DNA of 64,000 nucleotides, taken from NCBI GenBank assembly GCA_963803155.1, contig CAWDMN010000038.1, forward strand, positions 50,172 to 114,171, given 5' to 3'. This document shows positions 1-9,799 of the stretch, one piece after another. Below the pieces are notes generated by a model that saw nothing but the letters and a program-made list of their open reading frames with translations, did not search any database and had not been told where the DNA came from. Position numbers and translations under genes: made by a program. The stretch's first letter is position 1. Each line of letters opens with the position of its first letter. Origin of the DNA: CAWDMN01 sp963803155. Lineage in GTDB: Bacteria; Acidobacteriota; Terriglobia; Versatilivoradales; Versatilivoraceae.

Positions 1-1185
1 CCGGTTCCCCCCGCCAAGTTCAAAACCTTTTTGTTCGAGCAGTTCCAGCTGCGCCGCTACTTCCACCAGCCCGGGGATGGCCGGCCGCAACCCAGCCTTC
101 CCCCCGCCGTGCTGCTTTGGGCCCTGGTGATCGGCACGGTGCTGCGGAAAAACTCGCACCATGGCCTTGAGGCTCTGGCACACAGCCCCGCCCGTTCCGC
201 CTTGAAAATCAGCCGCAAATTCGGCAATGATGCTCTGGCCTACTTCACCGAAAGGCTCGATCCCGCCCCCCTGCGTCAAGCCTTGGCCGGGGTGCTTCGA
301 CAAGCCAAACGGAATAAGGCCTTCGACCGTTCTTTTTGGATTGGCTTCATTCTGGATGGAACCGGAGTGGCCCGTTGTACGCGGCCCGCTTGTCCTCATT
401 GCCTTCCGGTCAAAAACAAAGATCAGGAGGTCTCCAGCTACCACCACAAATTCAGTTTGGGCTGCGTGACGGCGGGCGGCCTCGTGCTCCCCCTGGACGT
501 CGAACCCCAACCGCCCGGCCAGGGAGAACTGACGGCCAGCCGCCGCTTGTTGCGGCGGATGGTGCAGGGACTAGGCCCCCGTTTTGCCCAATATGTGGTG
601 TGGGACAGCCTCTATGCCAATGCTCCGGCCCTGCACGAAGCCAACGATTTGGGTTTGTACGTGGCCACCCCCCTGAAAGACAATCTCCCCACTCTTTATG
701 CCCAGGCCCAGGCTCGGTTTGAAAACACCCCCGCTCACCGGGTGTTTGAAAAAAAGAAAACCCGGGTGGAACTCTGGGATGCCGATGACTTCGATCCGTG
801 GGATAAGCTGCGCTGGGTGTCCGTGCGGGTGCTCCGCTACCGGATTCATTATCCCACGGGGCAGGTGGGGGAAGGCTATTGGCTCACGGACATTCCCGTC
901 AGCCGCTTGAGTTCCCCCAGTCTGTATCAACTTTGCCAGGGCCGCTGGGGCATCGAAAATCAGGGCTTCAACGATGCCAAAAACCGCTACGGACTCGAGC
1001 ATATCACGCACCATCATGACAATAGTCTCTTAATCCAATGGCTTTTGATCTGCCTCGCTCTCGCCATCGAACGCCTTTTCCGCCTCCGCTATCTGCGCCG
1101 GGGATCCCATCCCCCGATGACTCCCGCCGACCTTCATCTTCTGATCTGGACGAGCCTCGATAGACTCGCCCCCGATTCCAGCTAA
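1..1185 (+). CDS. IS4-type DDE transposase, 5' end beyond window
   Basis: The reading frame is open from base 1, so the true start lies upstream of the window. The visible part is about 395 residues. Acidic residues sit in IS4-family contexts: Asp in ILDGTG (base 355), Asp in VVWDSLYAN (base 604), and Glu in RWGIEN (base 952), the last within a Y-R-E-K-type C-terminal signature (Tyr, Arg, Glu and Lys spaced over about 20 residues). A cysteine-rich stretch (CTRPACPHC) follows the first Asp. The protein would cut and paste its own insertion sequence. The ORF shows no frameshift in the visible part, so it may be active. The roughly 270 bases downstream are pyrimidine-rich; I could not place a terminal inverted repeat because the left end is missing. 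Confidence 0.85.
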   Translation, partial: PVPPAKFKTFLFEQFQLRRYFHQPGDGRPQPSLPPAVLLWALVIGTVLRKNSHHGLEALAHSPARSALKISRKFGNDALAYFTERLDPAPLRQALAGVLRQAKRNKAFDRSFWIGFILDGTGVARCTRPACPHCLPVKNKDQEVSSYHHKFSLGCVTAGGLVLPLDVEPQPPGQGELTASRRLLRRMVQGLGPRFAQYVVWDSLYANAPALHEANDLGLYVATPLKDNLPTLYAQAQARFENTPAHRVFEKKKTRVELWDADDFDPWDKLRWVSVRVLRYRIHYPTGQVGEGYWLTDIPVSRLSSPSLYQLCQGRWGIENQGFNDAKNRYGLEHITHHHDNSLLIQWLLICLALAIERLFRLRYLRRGSHPPMTPADLHLLIWTSLDRLAPDSS

Positions 1186-1461
1186 ACCTTCCGCTCTACG
1201 GGCTCGCTGGTCCCGTTTCTCCCCCGCCGATCTCCAACCGCACAACTCGAGCAGGATTGCTCCACTCGGCCCCAGAGCTGTCTCTGAAAATAGCCCTTCG
1301 TCTTCTGCCTCGCCCTTTTGCTTCATCTCCCGCTCCCGCTCTCTTCCTTTCCTCTGACCCTTGCCAAAAGTTCCGAAAGGGCTGAAACATAAGTGGTAGC
1401 ATTGACTTTGCCGAGCCTCCAAGATTAAGATGACCGATGACGATCTAGACGTGAGAGGCCA

Positions 1462-3153
1462 ATGCAGCGATTCCAATCCGTTGTCTATGCCGTTTTATTC
1501 CTATTTTTTAATAGCGGACTCCTTGCAGGACAATCCTCGGCTGGTTTTCAGGTTGAAAACCGGGCTCTCTCTTCAGGCATCGCTTTTAAACAAATCAATT
1601 TTGCCACCGACATGAAATACCCTTTCGAAACCCTGGGCGGGGCGGTCGCTGCCCTGGATTTCAACAATGATGGGTGGGTGGACCTTTTCTTCCTTAATGG
1701 CGCCCCCTCCCCAGAACATATCCGGAAAGACCCCGCCAGTTTCAATCGCCTATATCAAAACAATGGAGATGGCACATTCTCGGACGTCACCCAGAAATCC
1801 GGATTGAGCGGAGAAAATGCGAAGGGGTACCCGCAGGGTGTGGCCATCGGGGATTACGACAATGATGGGTTTGTGGACATACTCGTCACCCAATTCGGCG
1901 ATAACATTCTCTACCACAATAATGGCGACGGCACTTTCACGGATGTAACCGCCAAAGCGGGCGTAGCCATGAGCCTTCATCCCTTCAAGGCCAGCGCCTG
2001 TTGGATCGACATTGATAATGATGGCTGGCTCGATCTATTTGTGACCCACTACTTCAATTGGACGTTCCAAGATAATAGCAACGACTATTGCGGCGAACAT
2101 AAACCGGGATACCGGACTTATTGCACGCCGGATGTTTTCAAGCCTCTGCCCAACGTCCTGTTCCACAACAATCGGGACGGGACTTTCACCGACATTTCTG
2201 AAAAAGCCGGATTAAACCGCTCAATGGGCAAAGGGATGGGAGTTACGATTGCCGATTACGATGGGGATGGGTGGATGGATATTTTCGTCTCCAACGACAA
2301 GACCCCCAACTTCCTTTACCACAATGAGCGAAATGGAACTTTCAAAGAACAGGCCCTTCAAGCCGGCGTTTACGCCAATGAGAGCGGCGCCATGGTCTCC
2401 GGCATGGGATGCGAATTCAACGATTACAACAATGACGGACGTCCGGACATTTTCTACGCAGACTTGGTGAGAGAACTCTTTACCCTCTTCCAGAATCAAG
2501 GTAATGGGATCTTCGCCGACATGACGTTTCCTTCCGGCTTGGGTGCGCTGACAGCTCTCCATAGCGGTTGGAGCAACAAGATGATGGATTGGGACAATGA
2601 CGGCTGGAAGGATATTTTCGTTGCCGGATCCCACGTCGTGGATAATGTCGAAATGTTTAATTATAATGCCCGGTACAGAGAAAGTTGCTTCTTTTACCGA
2701 AATTTGGGAAACGGAAAATTTGCCGATCTCACGGGCCAGTTGGGGCCGGACTTTCAACTAATTGGCGGCAACCGCGGAGTGGCGGTGGCGGATTTCGACA
2801 ATGACGGGAACTTGGAAGTGGTAGTCTCCCGGCTAAACGACTCGCCTCTCTTCTTCAAAAAAAAAGGCGGTCCGGAAAATAATTGGATCCTTCTGCAGTT
2901 GAAAGGGACCCGCGGCAACTCGGATGCGATCGGCGCAAAAATAAAAATCACTCTCCCCTCCGGCTTAAAGCAATACAACCATGTCTCTACCGCCAATGGC
3001 ATTTATTCCGCCAGCGACAAGCGGGTCCATTTCGGCCTGGGAGGAGAGACTTCAATCAAAGAATTGGAAATTCAATGGCCGGGTGGCGTGACTCAGACAT
3101 TGCGGGATGTAAAAGCCAATCAGGTGTTAAAAATAGTGGAATCACAGAACTGA
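1462..3153 (+). CDS. Secreted CRTAC1-family FG-GAP/VCBS protein with ASPIC/UnbV domain
   Basis: Predicted 563-residue exported protein. A hydrophobic signal peptide (about residues 1-23) precedes some seven FG-GAP/VCBS blades, each marked by an acidic calcium-binding loop of DxDNDG type (for example DFNNDGWVD, DYDNDGFVD, DIDNDGWLD, DYDGDGWMD, DWDNDGWKD, DFDNDGNLE). These should form an integrin-like beta-propeller. The last 95 residues are an ASPIC/UnbV domain (NNWILLQLKG, GIGAK-like GAKIKI, HFGLG, WPGG). Such proteins are calcium-binding, probably adhesive or scaffold proteins; no enzymatic role can be read. A GAGAGG stretch precedes the ATG closely. A TPR protein follows 149 bases downstream on the same strand, and another FG-GAP protein sits further right in opposite orientation. 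Confidence 0.85.
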   Translation: MQRFQSVVYAVLFLFFNSGLLAGQSSAGFQVENRALSSGIAFKQINFATDMKYPFETLGGAVAALDFNNDGWVDLFFLNGAPSPEHIRKDPASFNRLYQNNGDGTFSDVTQKSGLSGENAKGYPQGVAIGDYDNDGFVDILVTQFGDNILYHNNGDGTFTDVTAKAGVAMSLHPFKASACWIDIDNDGWLDLFVTHYFNWTFQDNSNDYCGEHKPGYRTYCTPDVFKPLPNVLFHNNRDGTFTDISEKAGLNRSMGKGMGVTIADYDGDGWMDIFVSNDKTPNFLYHNERNGTFKEQALQAGVYANESGAMVSGMGCEFNDYNNDGRPDIFYADLVRELFTLFQNQGNGIFADMTFPSGLGALTALHSGWSNKMMDWDNDGWKDIFVAGSHVVDNVEMFNYNARYRESCFFYRNLGNGKFADLTGQLGPDFQLIGGNRGVAVADFDNDGNLEVVVSRLNDSPLFFKKKGGPENNWILLQLKGTRGNSDAIGAKIKITLPSGLKQYNHVSTANGIYSASDKRVHFGLGGETSIKELEIQWPGGVTQTLRDVKANQVLKIVESQN

Positions 3154-3302
3154 CCCACCCTCGCGGTTTAGATGCCCCAGGATAAGCAATTCCGCGCGAT
3201 TCGTCTGTTGAGTGATGGCTTTCGCCCGGCAAATTGAGCTCTTAGTCTGGTGACGCGAGAAATGTCCTTTCCGCAGCTGCATATTTTTTTTGAAAAACAG
3301 AA

Positions 3303-4727
3303 ATGAATATTTTTGAAATCGGAAGCATGCAACTAAACAGAAAGCTATTCCCCCTTTTTTGTTCAAACCCGATCATCGGCCTGGCTGATGTAGTACGGAT
3401 GGGGGGAATGGTCGCAATTGGCCTGTGGTTTACGGGTGTAATCCTGGCAAAAGAGACAACCCAACAGTCACCGGGGCCGTCAAACCCAAATAGTAAAGCG
3501 GTTGAAACCCTGATCCAACAAGGGGTGGAGGCCTACCGGCATAAAGACCTCTCCGATGCCATTCATCGCTTGAGACAGGCTTACCATCTTTCCCCCAACA
3601 ACCGGGATGCGAGATTATTGCTGGGGCTCATGTTATACGAAGAGAAGTCTTCGAGCCTGGAAGCCCAGAAGCTCATGGAATCAGTTTCTCGATTTTTCCC
3701 CTCCAACAAGGATTTGCAGGTGAAGCTGCTGGACTCGTATCTGCAAACCCAGCATCTCAGTGGCATCCCTCCCCTCCTTGAAGGGATTCAGCCCTTCATA
3801 TCGAAAGAGACTTCCTACGGCTTTCAAATCCTATATACCCTTATAAAGTACGGCCAGACTGCTCCCGCTCAAAAGGAGATCGACCTTCTTGCCCCCCCCA
3901 TCGAAAACCGATGGGACCAGTTGAATGCCGGCCAAAAGGAAATAGTCGAAAATAAGAACCTCAAGCGCGGGTATGCCGAGCTGCTATTTATTCGTGGATT
4001 GCTGGCGGCCACTCGGTTGGAGAAAAAGAGCGCTTTGGATAATTTTCAGGCGGCAGATCGCCTGGATTTCCCTAGCATGAATTCCATCCAAATGGGCATG
4101 CTCGCGGAGAGCCTAGTTCGTCTGGGAGAGAATTCTCTCGCCATCAAAGCCTATGCCGCTTATCTGAAAAATTTTCCAGCTGACACCAAGGCCCGCTTTA
4201 ATCTTGCGCAGCTTTATTATTTTGACGCTCTTTACCCACAGGCCCAGGATCACTTTCAGAAGGTGCTCGAACAGGCGCCTCAAACCGCCAAGGCGCATTT
4301 GTATCTGGGAACTACTTTCCTGGAGATGAAGAATCAAGAGGAGGCCCGGCGCCATTTTGAAGAAGAATTGAAAATGGATTCGCAATCTTATCCGGCCATG
4401 GCGGAATTAGCGTATCTGGATTACCTGATCGGGGAAAATGATCGTTGCCGGCAATGGCTGGAAAAAGCTCAAAAAGTGGAGCCGGATTGGTATGAAACCA
4501 ACATGGTATTTGGTCTGCTTTACAACCGGCTGGGACAATTCGACCGCGCTATCGAATCTCTAGAGAAAACCATTAAAGCAATGCCCCGATATTACAAAGC
4601 ACATTTCCAACTTGCGCTCGCTTTTCGGCGGACTGGCAATGAAGCCAAAGCCAAGGAACATACTCAAATATATGAAAGACTAGTAGCGGAAGAAAAAGCT
4701 CGCCAGCTGCAGGATATGGCTCAATAA
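3303..4727 (+). CDS. TPR-repeat protein with N-terminal membrane/signal segment
   Basis: A 474-residue protein whose body from about residue 60 is tetratricopeptide repeats: repeated A-x3-Y/L-x7-A patterns such as AKAHLYLGTTFLEMKNQEEARRHF and the WYETNMVFG / AIESLEKTIKAMP unit near the C-terminus. A hydrophobic stretch around residues 30-48 (VAIGLWFTGVILA) looks like a signal peptide or anchor, so the repeats are probably periplasmic. The start is uncertain: ATG 3303, ATG 3327 and an internal ATG nearer the hydrophobic segment are all possible, and none has a strong ribosome site. TPRs mediate protein-protein contacts. It lies between two FG-GAP proteins, one of which itself contains TPRs, which suggests a shared surface assembly; that is inference. 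Confidence 0.75.
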   Translation: MNIFEIGSMQLNRKLFPLFCSNPIIGLADVVRMGGMVAIGLWFTGVILAKETTQQSPGPSNPNSKAVETLIQQGVEAYRHKDLSDAIHRLRQAYHLSPNNRDARLLLGLMLYEEKSSSLEAQKLMESVSRFFPSNKDLQVKLLDSYLQTQHLSGIPPLLEGIQPFISKETSYGFQILYTLIKYGQTAPAQKEIDLLAPPIENRWDQLNAGQKEIVENKNLKRGYAELLFIRGLLAATRLEKKSALDNFQAADRLDFPSMNSIQMGMLAESLVRLGENSLAIKAYAAYLKNFPADTKARFNLAQLYYFDALYPQAQDHFQKVLEQAPQTAKAHLYLGTTFLEMKNQEEARRHFEEELKMDSQSYPAMAELAYLDYLIGENDRCRQWLEKAQKVEPDWYETNMVFGLLYNRLGQFDRAIESLEKTIKAMPRYYKAHFQLALAFRRTGNEAKAKEHTQIYERLVAEEKARQLQDMAQ

Positions 4728-4906
4728 ATTCAAATAATCCTTGCGGCAATAAAAATCCAGCAATTCATTCCGCCTCCTGCGTTCTGTAACATCACCCCAT
4801 TCAAAATGTCATGTCGTACGGCTTCGGTTTTTCTCATCCAGTACTGAAATTTGACAAGAAGAAGGCTGCAACGATAGGCGCCCGGATGGAACAATTTCGT
4901 CCCGCT

Positions 4907-7900
4907 TCACCGCCGCAGGAAGCTGGGACGGGTGTTCCATTCCGATAGATATTGCCAATGTTCCGCACTGTCTACCTCGGCAGGTACGCCCAAATAAGGA
5001 TATACTCTCATTTTATGGAAAGGCAGAGGATCGACGGTAGTGGCGGTGGCGGAGTGAATTTCGTGCCCTTTCTCATAGCCATCGCTATAGAGAAAATAAG
5101 TCCGCTTCCACCCGGAACGAAGCGCAGGCAAACGGGAGGCGTCAAATGAAAGCGCCACTTCTTCTCCATGCTCCATGACCACAAATTGATCGTCTGCTTT
5201 CCCGAGCAATGGCATTACATCGCCGTAACGAGTCAGTAAGCCTTCATGCAGCCCCCAGTTGGGATGGGCCTCAATATTGGAATAATCAAAAATCTCAGGC
5301 AGTTTTCCATCCGGCAATTTGCGCTGCGGATAGCCCAGCCACTCCAATTTGCCATTTTTGAGCGGCAATTCTCGCAAACAGATCGAAGAACTCGACGAAG
5401 TCTGAACAAAAGGATGACTTAACTTTTTCTCGGCAACCAGGGCTTGGTCGTAGTAGAGTGTTCGATTGCTGCGGATCCTGACCACGTGCTCTCCGGCGCG
5501 TAACATTTTCGAGAGATCTACTAAAACCATTCGAGGGAGACCCGCGGACACACCCATATCATCCGTGCCACAACGCCATTTCCCGTTCGAGCCTTTGACA
5601 TCCAAGACCGGGCCCCACAGCTGCTGATGAGCTTGGGACGCGGAGACAATGGAAGCCGAGGAATTCCAATAACTCCAGCTATAAAGAAGCAGGGCTGGCG
5701 ATTTGATTCCCTTGAGATCGCCCAGATCCAGCGTGAGCGCCCATTCTTTCGCAAATCCTTTGAATGGCAAAAGCTCATAGTCATCGAAGTATTTCCGATC
5801 GGCCTTTTCCAGCGCCGAAGTCACATCGTGGCCATGATGATCCGTGGCGCGCCGCACGGGATGCAGGTTCTCAAACGCATAAAGTTCGGCCGGCTGTCTG
5901 TTCTTGGCCTCATTAACCATCCGTTCGTTGGGATAGACTGCTATTCCTGCCGGATGATCGACCGCCATCAGCCGCACTTGATCCAAATAAGTGACCTCTT
6001 CGAGGGGATTGGCCCAGCGGATCTCCAGAGTGCCACGGGAGGTTGGTCGCAAATCCTCTGAAGTCAGACGAAGCCATTCGCCCGAATCCGGTTGGGAAAA
6101 GACTCCCGGCGTGACCAGTTCTCCGAGGATGCCGGCGCTGATGGTGTCGGCGATAAAGCGGAATCGTTGTCCATCCCAGGTGAAAATCGTCGGGCAGGAA
6201 TTAACATCCAGCAAAGGTTCGGCCACCTTGATCCCCTGATTGGCTTTAATATCTTTTAAGGTCCAACGGACACCGGAAGGAAATACCGAACGAACAAAGT
6301 CCACTCCTTTTTCCGTCCCGAGATCGAAATAGACTTCCGCCGCATCGCATCCACCCACGCCATTGCCCGCCCGGAGTTCCTTGATCTCCCAGCGTCCCAC
6401 CGAGCGGATTTCCACTTTGGTCCCGATCCCCAGCTTGTTGCTTTTCACCTTTCCCGGTTCGGCATAACCTTGAGGCTGCACCCGCAACCAACTGGTTGGA
6501 TGATTTTCATTGAGGTTAAGCAGGGGGGATTTTCCGCACTGGACGATCAATTCATCAGGCGCTCCGTCCCGGTTGATATCCCCATAGGATCGCGATTCTC
6601 CCAAGGGGGGAAGTTTGGGTGCATTTTTCACCGGATAATCGACTGCGCTAAAAGTGCCATCGCTCATATTGAGATAAACCGTCGGCTTGCCACTGATGCC
6701 CATCAAAACAAAATCCACCGACCGATCGTTGTTGACATCGGAAAAGTAAACGGCCCGGCTGGGCAGGCCATTCCCTTCCACTTTGGCCTCTTTGGTAATG
6801 TCGGTGAAAGTGCCGTCGGAATTGTTGCGCAACAACAGGTTCGGGACCCCGGCAAAGTCAGCGGGGAATCGGAGTTGTGCTTTTTCGGGAAGTTTGCTCA
6901 AGTCGGCAAAACCTGGCAAGAAGATGTCGAGATCGCCGTCGTGATCTACATCGGCCAGCGCTATTCCCAGATACCAGGCATCCGGCGGTATTAGCTTCGC
7001 TACCCCGCTGGATTCAGTTATGTCTTCAAATTTTCCTTTGTTGTTGCGCAGGATTTTCACTCCACCTCTGCCGGCGAGAACCAAATCGCTCCAACCGTCA
7101 TTATCCAGGTCGCCCCAGGCACAGCTGGTTACCGCGATGTCAATATTGGCCAAACCAACTCGTGCCGTTACATCTTCAAATTTCCCGTCAGGCGTTTGTT
7201 CCAACAAAGCCTGCTTCCCATCGCCACTGACCAGAAACAAGTCCAGCAATCCATCATTGTTGTAATCACAAATCGCGCTGGCGGCAGAGGCCGCCGCCAC
7301 CAAACTTTGCTGATTGATCTTCTGGGCATACCATTCCCTGGCTGTGGGATTCCCCTTCAAAGCCCCTTGCAGAACTGGATCCAAGATTGCCGCCTGATTC
7401 GGAAACTGAATGCCTCGTTGAGCCGCCACATTGGAATAACGAAGGGGAACGGAGGAAGGAGCGGGCAGTTCTCGGGAATCGGCGATCGCTTCGGCATATT
7501 TACCCTGCCGCAAATATTCCAGGGTGCTTTTGGGTGGCGCCACAGCCTTAATGCTGGAGGTTTCCAGTTTGCGGAAATTTTCTAACTCCGTCTGGGCTTG
7601 CTCACTCATTCCAGCGCGGTTGAGGGCCATAAAGAGGTTGTATCGAAACTGCCTCTGATATGGCTCAAATGAAGCGGCTTTTCGCAATGGGGCGATCGCT
7701 TCCGCATATTGTCTTTGCTTGCTGAAACAGTATCCGAGGTTGTACCAAGACTTGGCATCGTTGGGATCCAATTGCGTGACTTTCAGAAAATATTGTCTTG
7801 CGGAGTCATATTCACCATCGGTTTCAAGAACCAAACCGAGCATGAAATTGACATAAGGATTATCTGAGCTCACTTTCAATAATTCATTGAGTGTGGCCAG

Positions 7901-8254
7901 GGCCGAATCTTTTTGTCCCGCATAGTAGAAAGCCATGCCGAGATTGATTTTCGCGGTCAAGTACGCAGGCGCGATTTCCAAAGCCACTTTGAGTTCCTTG
8001 ATGGCCTCAGGGAAATAATTCGGATCTTTGGGGCCGGCATCCATTAGAGCCACGCCCAGATTATTATGCCGGATCGCTTCTTCAGGAATGCCCTTGGGAG
8101 CTTCGGCCAGGATAGCTGAAGAGGATCCATTGCCATCGGATTGCCAGAAAACGAACGAAGCCAAAGCCGCTAAAAGGAGAATTCCTAACGGCAATCCAAT
8201 ATGAAAAATAGAATTCCCTTTTCCCCAAGAAACCGATTTTTTAATAGGAATCAC
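4907..8254 (-). CDS. Giant membrane-anchored TPR / FG-GAP / ASPIC fusion protein
   Basis: The chosen start is GTG at 8254, seven bases after a GGGAGGAG ribosome site, giving 1115 residues. An ATG at 8395 in the same frame lacks a comparable site. Order: a transmembrane or signal anchor (about residues 18-36); TPRs (about 60-245); FG-GAP blades (about 320-590, DYNNDGLLD, DLDNDGWSD, DVDHDGDLD, DVNNDRSVD, DINRDGAPD); an ASPIC/UnbV-like domain (about 610-700); and a C-terminal region of about 400 residues opening with CPTIFTWDGQRFRFIAD. I recognise the latter only as a recurrent tail of such fusions. The protein is probably extracytoplasmic, with TPRs for partner binding and a calcium-binding propeller. 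It is convergent with the TPR gene at 3303. Substrate or partner is unknown. Confidence 0.8.
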   Translation of the reverse strand: MIPIKKSVSWGKGNSIFHIGLPLGILLLAALASFVFWQSDGNGSSSAILAEAPKGIPEEAIRHNNLGVALMDAGPKDPNYFPEAIKELKVALEIAPAYLTAKINLGMAFYYAGQKDSALATLNELLKVSSDNPYVNFMLGLVLETDGEYDSARQYFLKVTQLDPNDAKSWYNLGYCFSKQRQYAEAIAPLRKAASFEPYQRQFRYNLFMALNRAGMSEQAQTELENFRKLETSSIKAVAPPKSTLEYLRQGKYAEAIADSRELPAPSSVPLRYSNVAAQRGIQFPNQAAILDPVLQGALKGNPTAREWYAQKINQQSLVAAASAASAICDYNNDGLLDLFLVSGDGKQALLEQTPDGKFEDVTARVGLANIDIAVTSCAWGDLDNDGWSDLVLAGRGGVKILRNNKGKFEDITESSGVAKLIPPDAWYLGIALADVDHDGDLDIFLPGFADLSKLPEKAQLRFPADFAGVPNLLLRNNSDGTFTDITKEAKVEGNGLPSRAVYFSDVNNDRSVDFVLMGISGKPTVYLNMSDGTFSAVDYPVKNAPKLPPLGESRSYGDINRDGAPDELIVQCGKSPLLNLNENHPTSWLRVQPQGYAEPGKVKSNKLGIGTKVEIRSVGRWEIKELRAGNGVGGCDAAEVYFDLGTEKGVDFVRSVFPSGVRWTLKDIKANQGIKVAEPLLDVNSCPTIFTWDGQRFRFIADTISAGILGELVTPGVFSQPDSGEWLRLTSEDLRPTSRGTLEIRWANPLEEVTYLDQVRLMAVDHPAGIAVYPNERMVNEAKNRQPAELYAFENLHPVRRATDHHGHDVTSALEKADRKYFDDYELLPFKGFAKEWALTLDLGDLKGIKSPALLLYSWSYWNSSASIVSASQAHQQLWGPVLDVKGSNGKWRCGTDDMGVSAGLPRMVLVDLSKMLRAGEHVVRIRSNRTLYYDQALVAEKKLSHPFVQTSSSSSICLRELPLKNGKLEWLGYPQRKLPDGKLPEIFDYSNIEAHPNWGLHEGLLTRYGDVMPLLGKADDQFVVMEHGEEVALSFDASRLPALRSGWKRTYFLYSDGYEKGHEIHSATATTVDPLPFHKMRVYPYLGVPAEVDSAEHWQYLSEWNTRPSFLRR

Positions 8255-8489
8255 ACTCTCCTCCCAAAAAGAGCATTTGCGCTGCCCTGCGTCCGTTGAC
8301 GCATTATACCCGAATTGCCGACCCTGGATGCGTGAACTTATCGATGAAGCCGAGCTCCGAAGGCCGGGTCGGTTTGATGTGTTGGAAAAATCCAAAGAGT
8401 GCCAGGAGATTCTCGGTAAAAGATCTCCCTGATTTTATTTCGTCAATTCTCCGACAATTTCTCGATCGGTTAGCATTGCGGCGGCTCCC

Positions 8490-8620
8490 GGGAGGCACGG
8501 CAAAAGTAGAAGATCGTGGTCCATGGGGAGGCAAGCCTCCCGCGTGGGCGGACTCTACCCTGGCGAGCCGTTGTGCGAGCATGACAGGCCGCGGCTCGGC
8601 GGGAGCCTCGCCCTCCCGGC
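8490..8620 (+). repeat. Dispersed repeat R2, copy 1
   Basis: This lies in the 411-base gap between the giant FG-GAP gene and manC, which otherwise holds nothing recognisable. A 25-base block at 8593-8617 is identical to 50917-50941, and the flanking text (gcaaa.g..gaagatcg.gg, then gggcggactc) also aligns between the two places. Part of the element reappears inverted at about 39770-39830. Internal GGGAGGC/GCCTCCC pairs make it self-complementary. There is no coding potential, so it is a short non-autonomous palindromic repeat. Confidence 0.7.
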
Positions 8621-8665
8621 TGATTTAGTCTAACGAATCAGAACCATTCCTTGTTAATTTTGAAT

Positions 8666-9760
8666 CTACAGGAGTTCCGAGCCGAATATTTCCCCTACCA
8701 ACCGATGGAGTTCTTTGATCGATTCCGCCCGGTCGGCTGGACAAACCAACGTAGCATCGGGAGTATGTACGATAATCATGTTTTCACAGCCGATGGCGGC
8801 AATAAGATGATTCGATTCGGAAGATGCAATCAGCGTATTGGAAGTGTCGAGCAGGAGATTTTTATCTGAAGCCAGCGCATTCCCTTTTTCATCCAGCGGG
8901 CAGGTCCGGGAAAACATCGGCCAAGAGCCGACATCCAACCAATTCACATCCATCGGGATTGCCGCGACTCGAACCTTGGGATCTTGGGATGCCGGTTCCA
9001 TGACCGCGAAGTCGACGCTGATTTTTTTCAAGGCAGGATAAACAGCCGCGATGGTGCCGGCCGCATCGTCTTCATTCCAGCTTTTCGCTATTCGATTCAA
9101 TCCCTCATAATTGGAGGGCTCATATCGTTGGAGGCAATCCATCAAGGTTGACGCCCGCCAGATAAACATCCCGCTATTCCACAAGTACCGTTCAGGGCCT
9201 GATTGAACATAATGCCGCGCCGTAACGAGATCTGGTTTTTCCCGAAATTGGTGGACAGTGAAAACACCCTCCCGCAAAGGCTCAGCAAGCTCCAGGTATC
9301 CAAACCCGGTGGCCGCGCTGGTGGGGGTTATCCCGAAGGTCACGAGGGTTTCAGGGGCTTGTTCCACCACATTGAATCCCCGTGCCACAATTTCCTGAAA
9401 TCTCTCAACTGGAGTGATGATGTGATCGGCGGTGAATACGGCAATGATGGCTTCAGGATCGAGCCGGCCAAGGATTGCGGCCCCTAATCCCACGGCGTTC
9501 AGCGTGTCCCGGCCCACCGGCTCACCGAGGAAACGGGCGGGAGAACACTCAGGAAGGGCTTTCAGAATTAATCCGCGATGCTTTTCGGCGGCGCAAATAT
9601 AACAACATTCCTTAGGCGCCACGCCCCGGAGTCTTTCATAAGCCACTTGCAGAAGACTCTTCCCGCCAATAAACGGGATCAGTTGCTTCGGCAGCGTGGT
9701 GCGGCTCATCGGCCAGAGTCGCGTCCCTGATCCTCCGGCCAAGATTAAAGCATATCGCAT
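8666..9760 (-). CDS. manC: Mannose-1-phosphate guanylyltransferase (GDP-mannose pyrophosphorylase)
   Basis: Makes GDP-mannose from mannose-1-phosphate and GTP for polysaccharide or glycoprotein synthesis in the cytoplasm. The 364 residues open with the nucleotidyltransferase signature (LAGGSGTRLWPMSR, residues 7-20) and the KQ pair at 25-26; FTADHII and LWNSGMFIWRAS (sugar-binding region) follow. The length matches the single-function form: the fused C-terminal cupin phosphomannose isomerase of AlgA-type proteins is absent. A separate class I isomerase and a phosphohexomutase at the right end of the window can complete the route. The ATG is preceded by GAGGGG. The hydrolase gene at 9800-10657 lies immediately upstream in the same orientation, about 40 bases away, and may share its transcript. 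Confidence 0.92.
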   Translation of the reverse strand: MRYALILAGGSGTRLWPMSRTTLPKQLIPFIGGKSLLQVAYERLRGVAPKECCYICAAEKHRGLILKALPECSPARFLGEPVGRDTLNAVGLGAAILGRLDPEAIIAVFTADHIITPVERFQEIVARGFNVVEQAPETLVTFGITPTSAATGFGYLELAEPLREGVFTVHQFREKPDLVTARHYVQSGPERYLWNSGMFIWRASTLMDCLQRYEPSNYEGLNRIAKSWNEDDAAGTIAAVYPALKKISVDFAVMEPASQDPKVRVAAIPMDVNWLDVGSWPMFSRTCPLDEKGNALASDKNLLLDTSNTLIASSESNHLIAAIGCENMIIVHTPDATLVCPADRAESIKELHRLVGEIFGSELL

Positions 9761-9799
9761 AGTCCCCTCACGGCTTCATGCTCAATGATTTGAAGAGCA

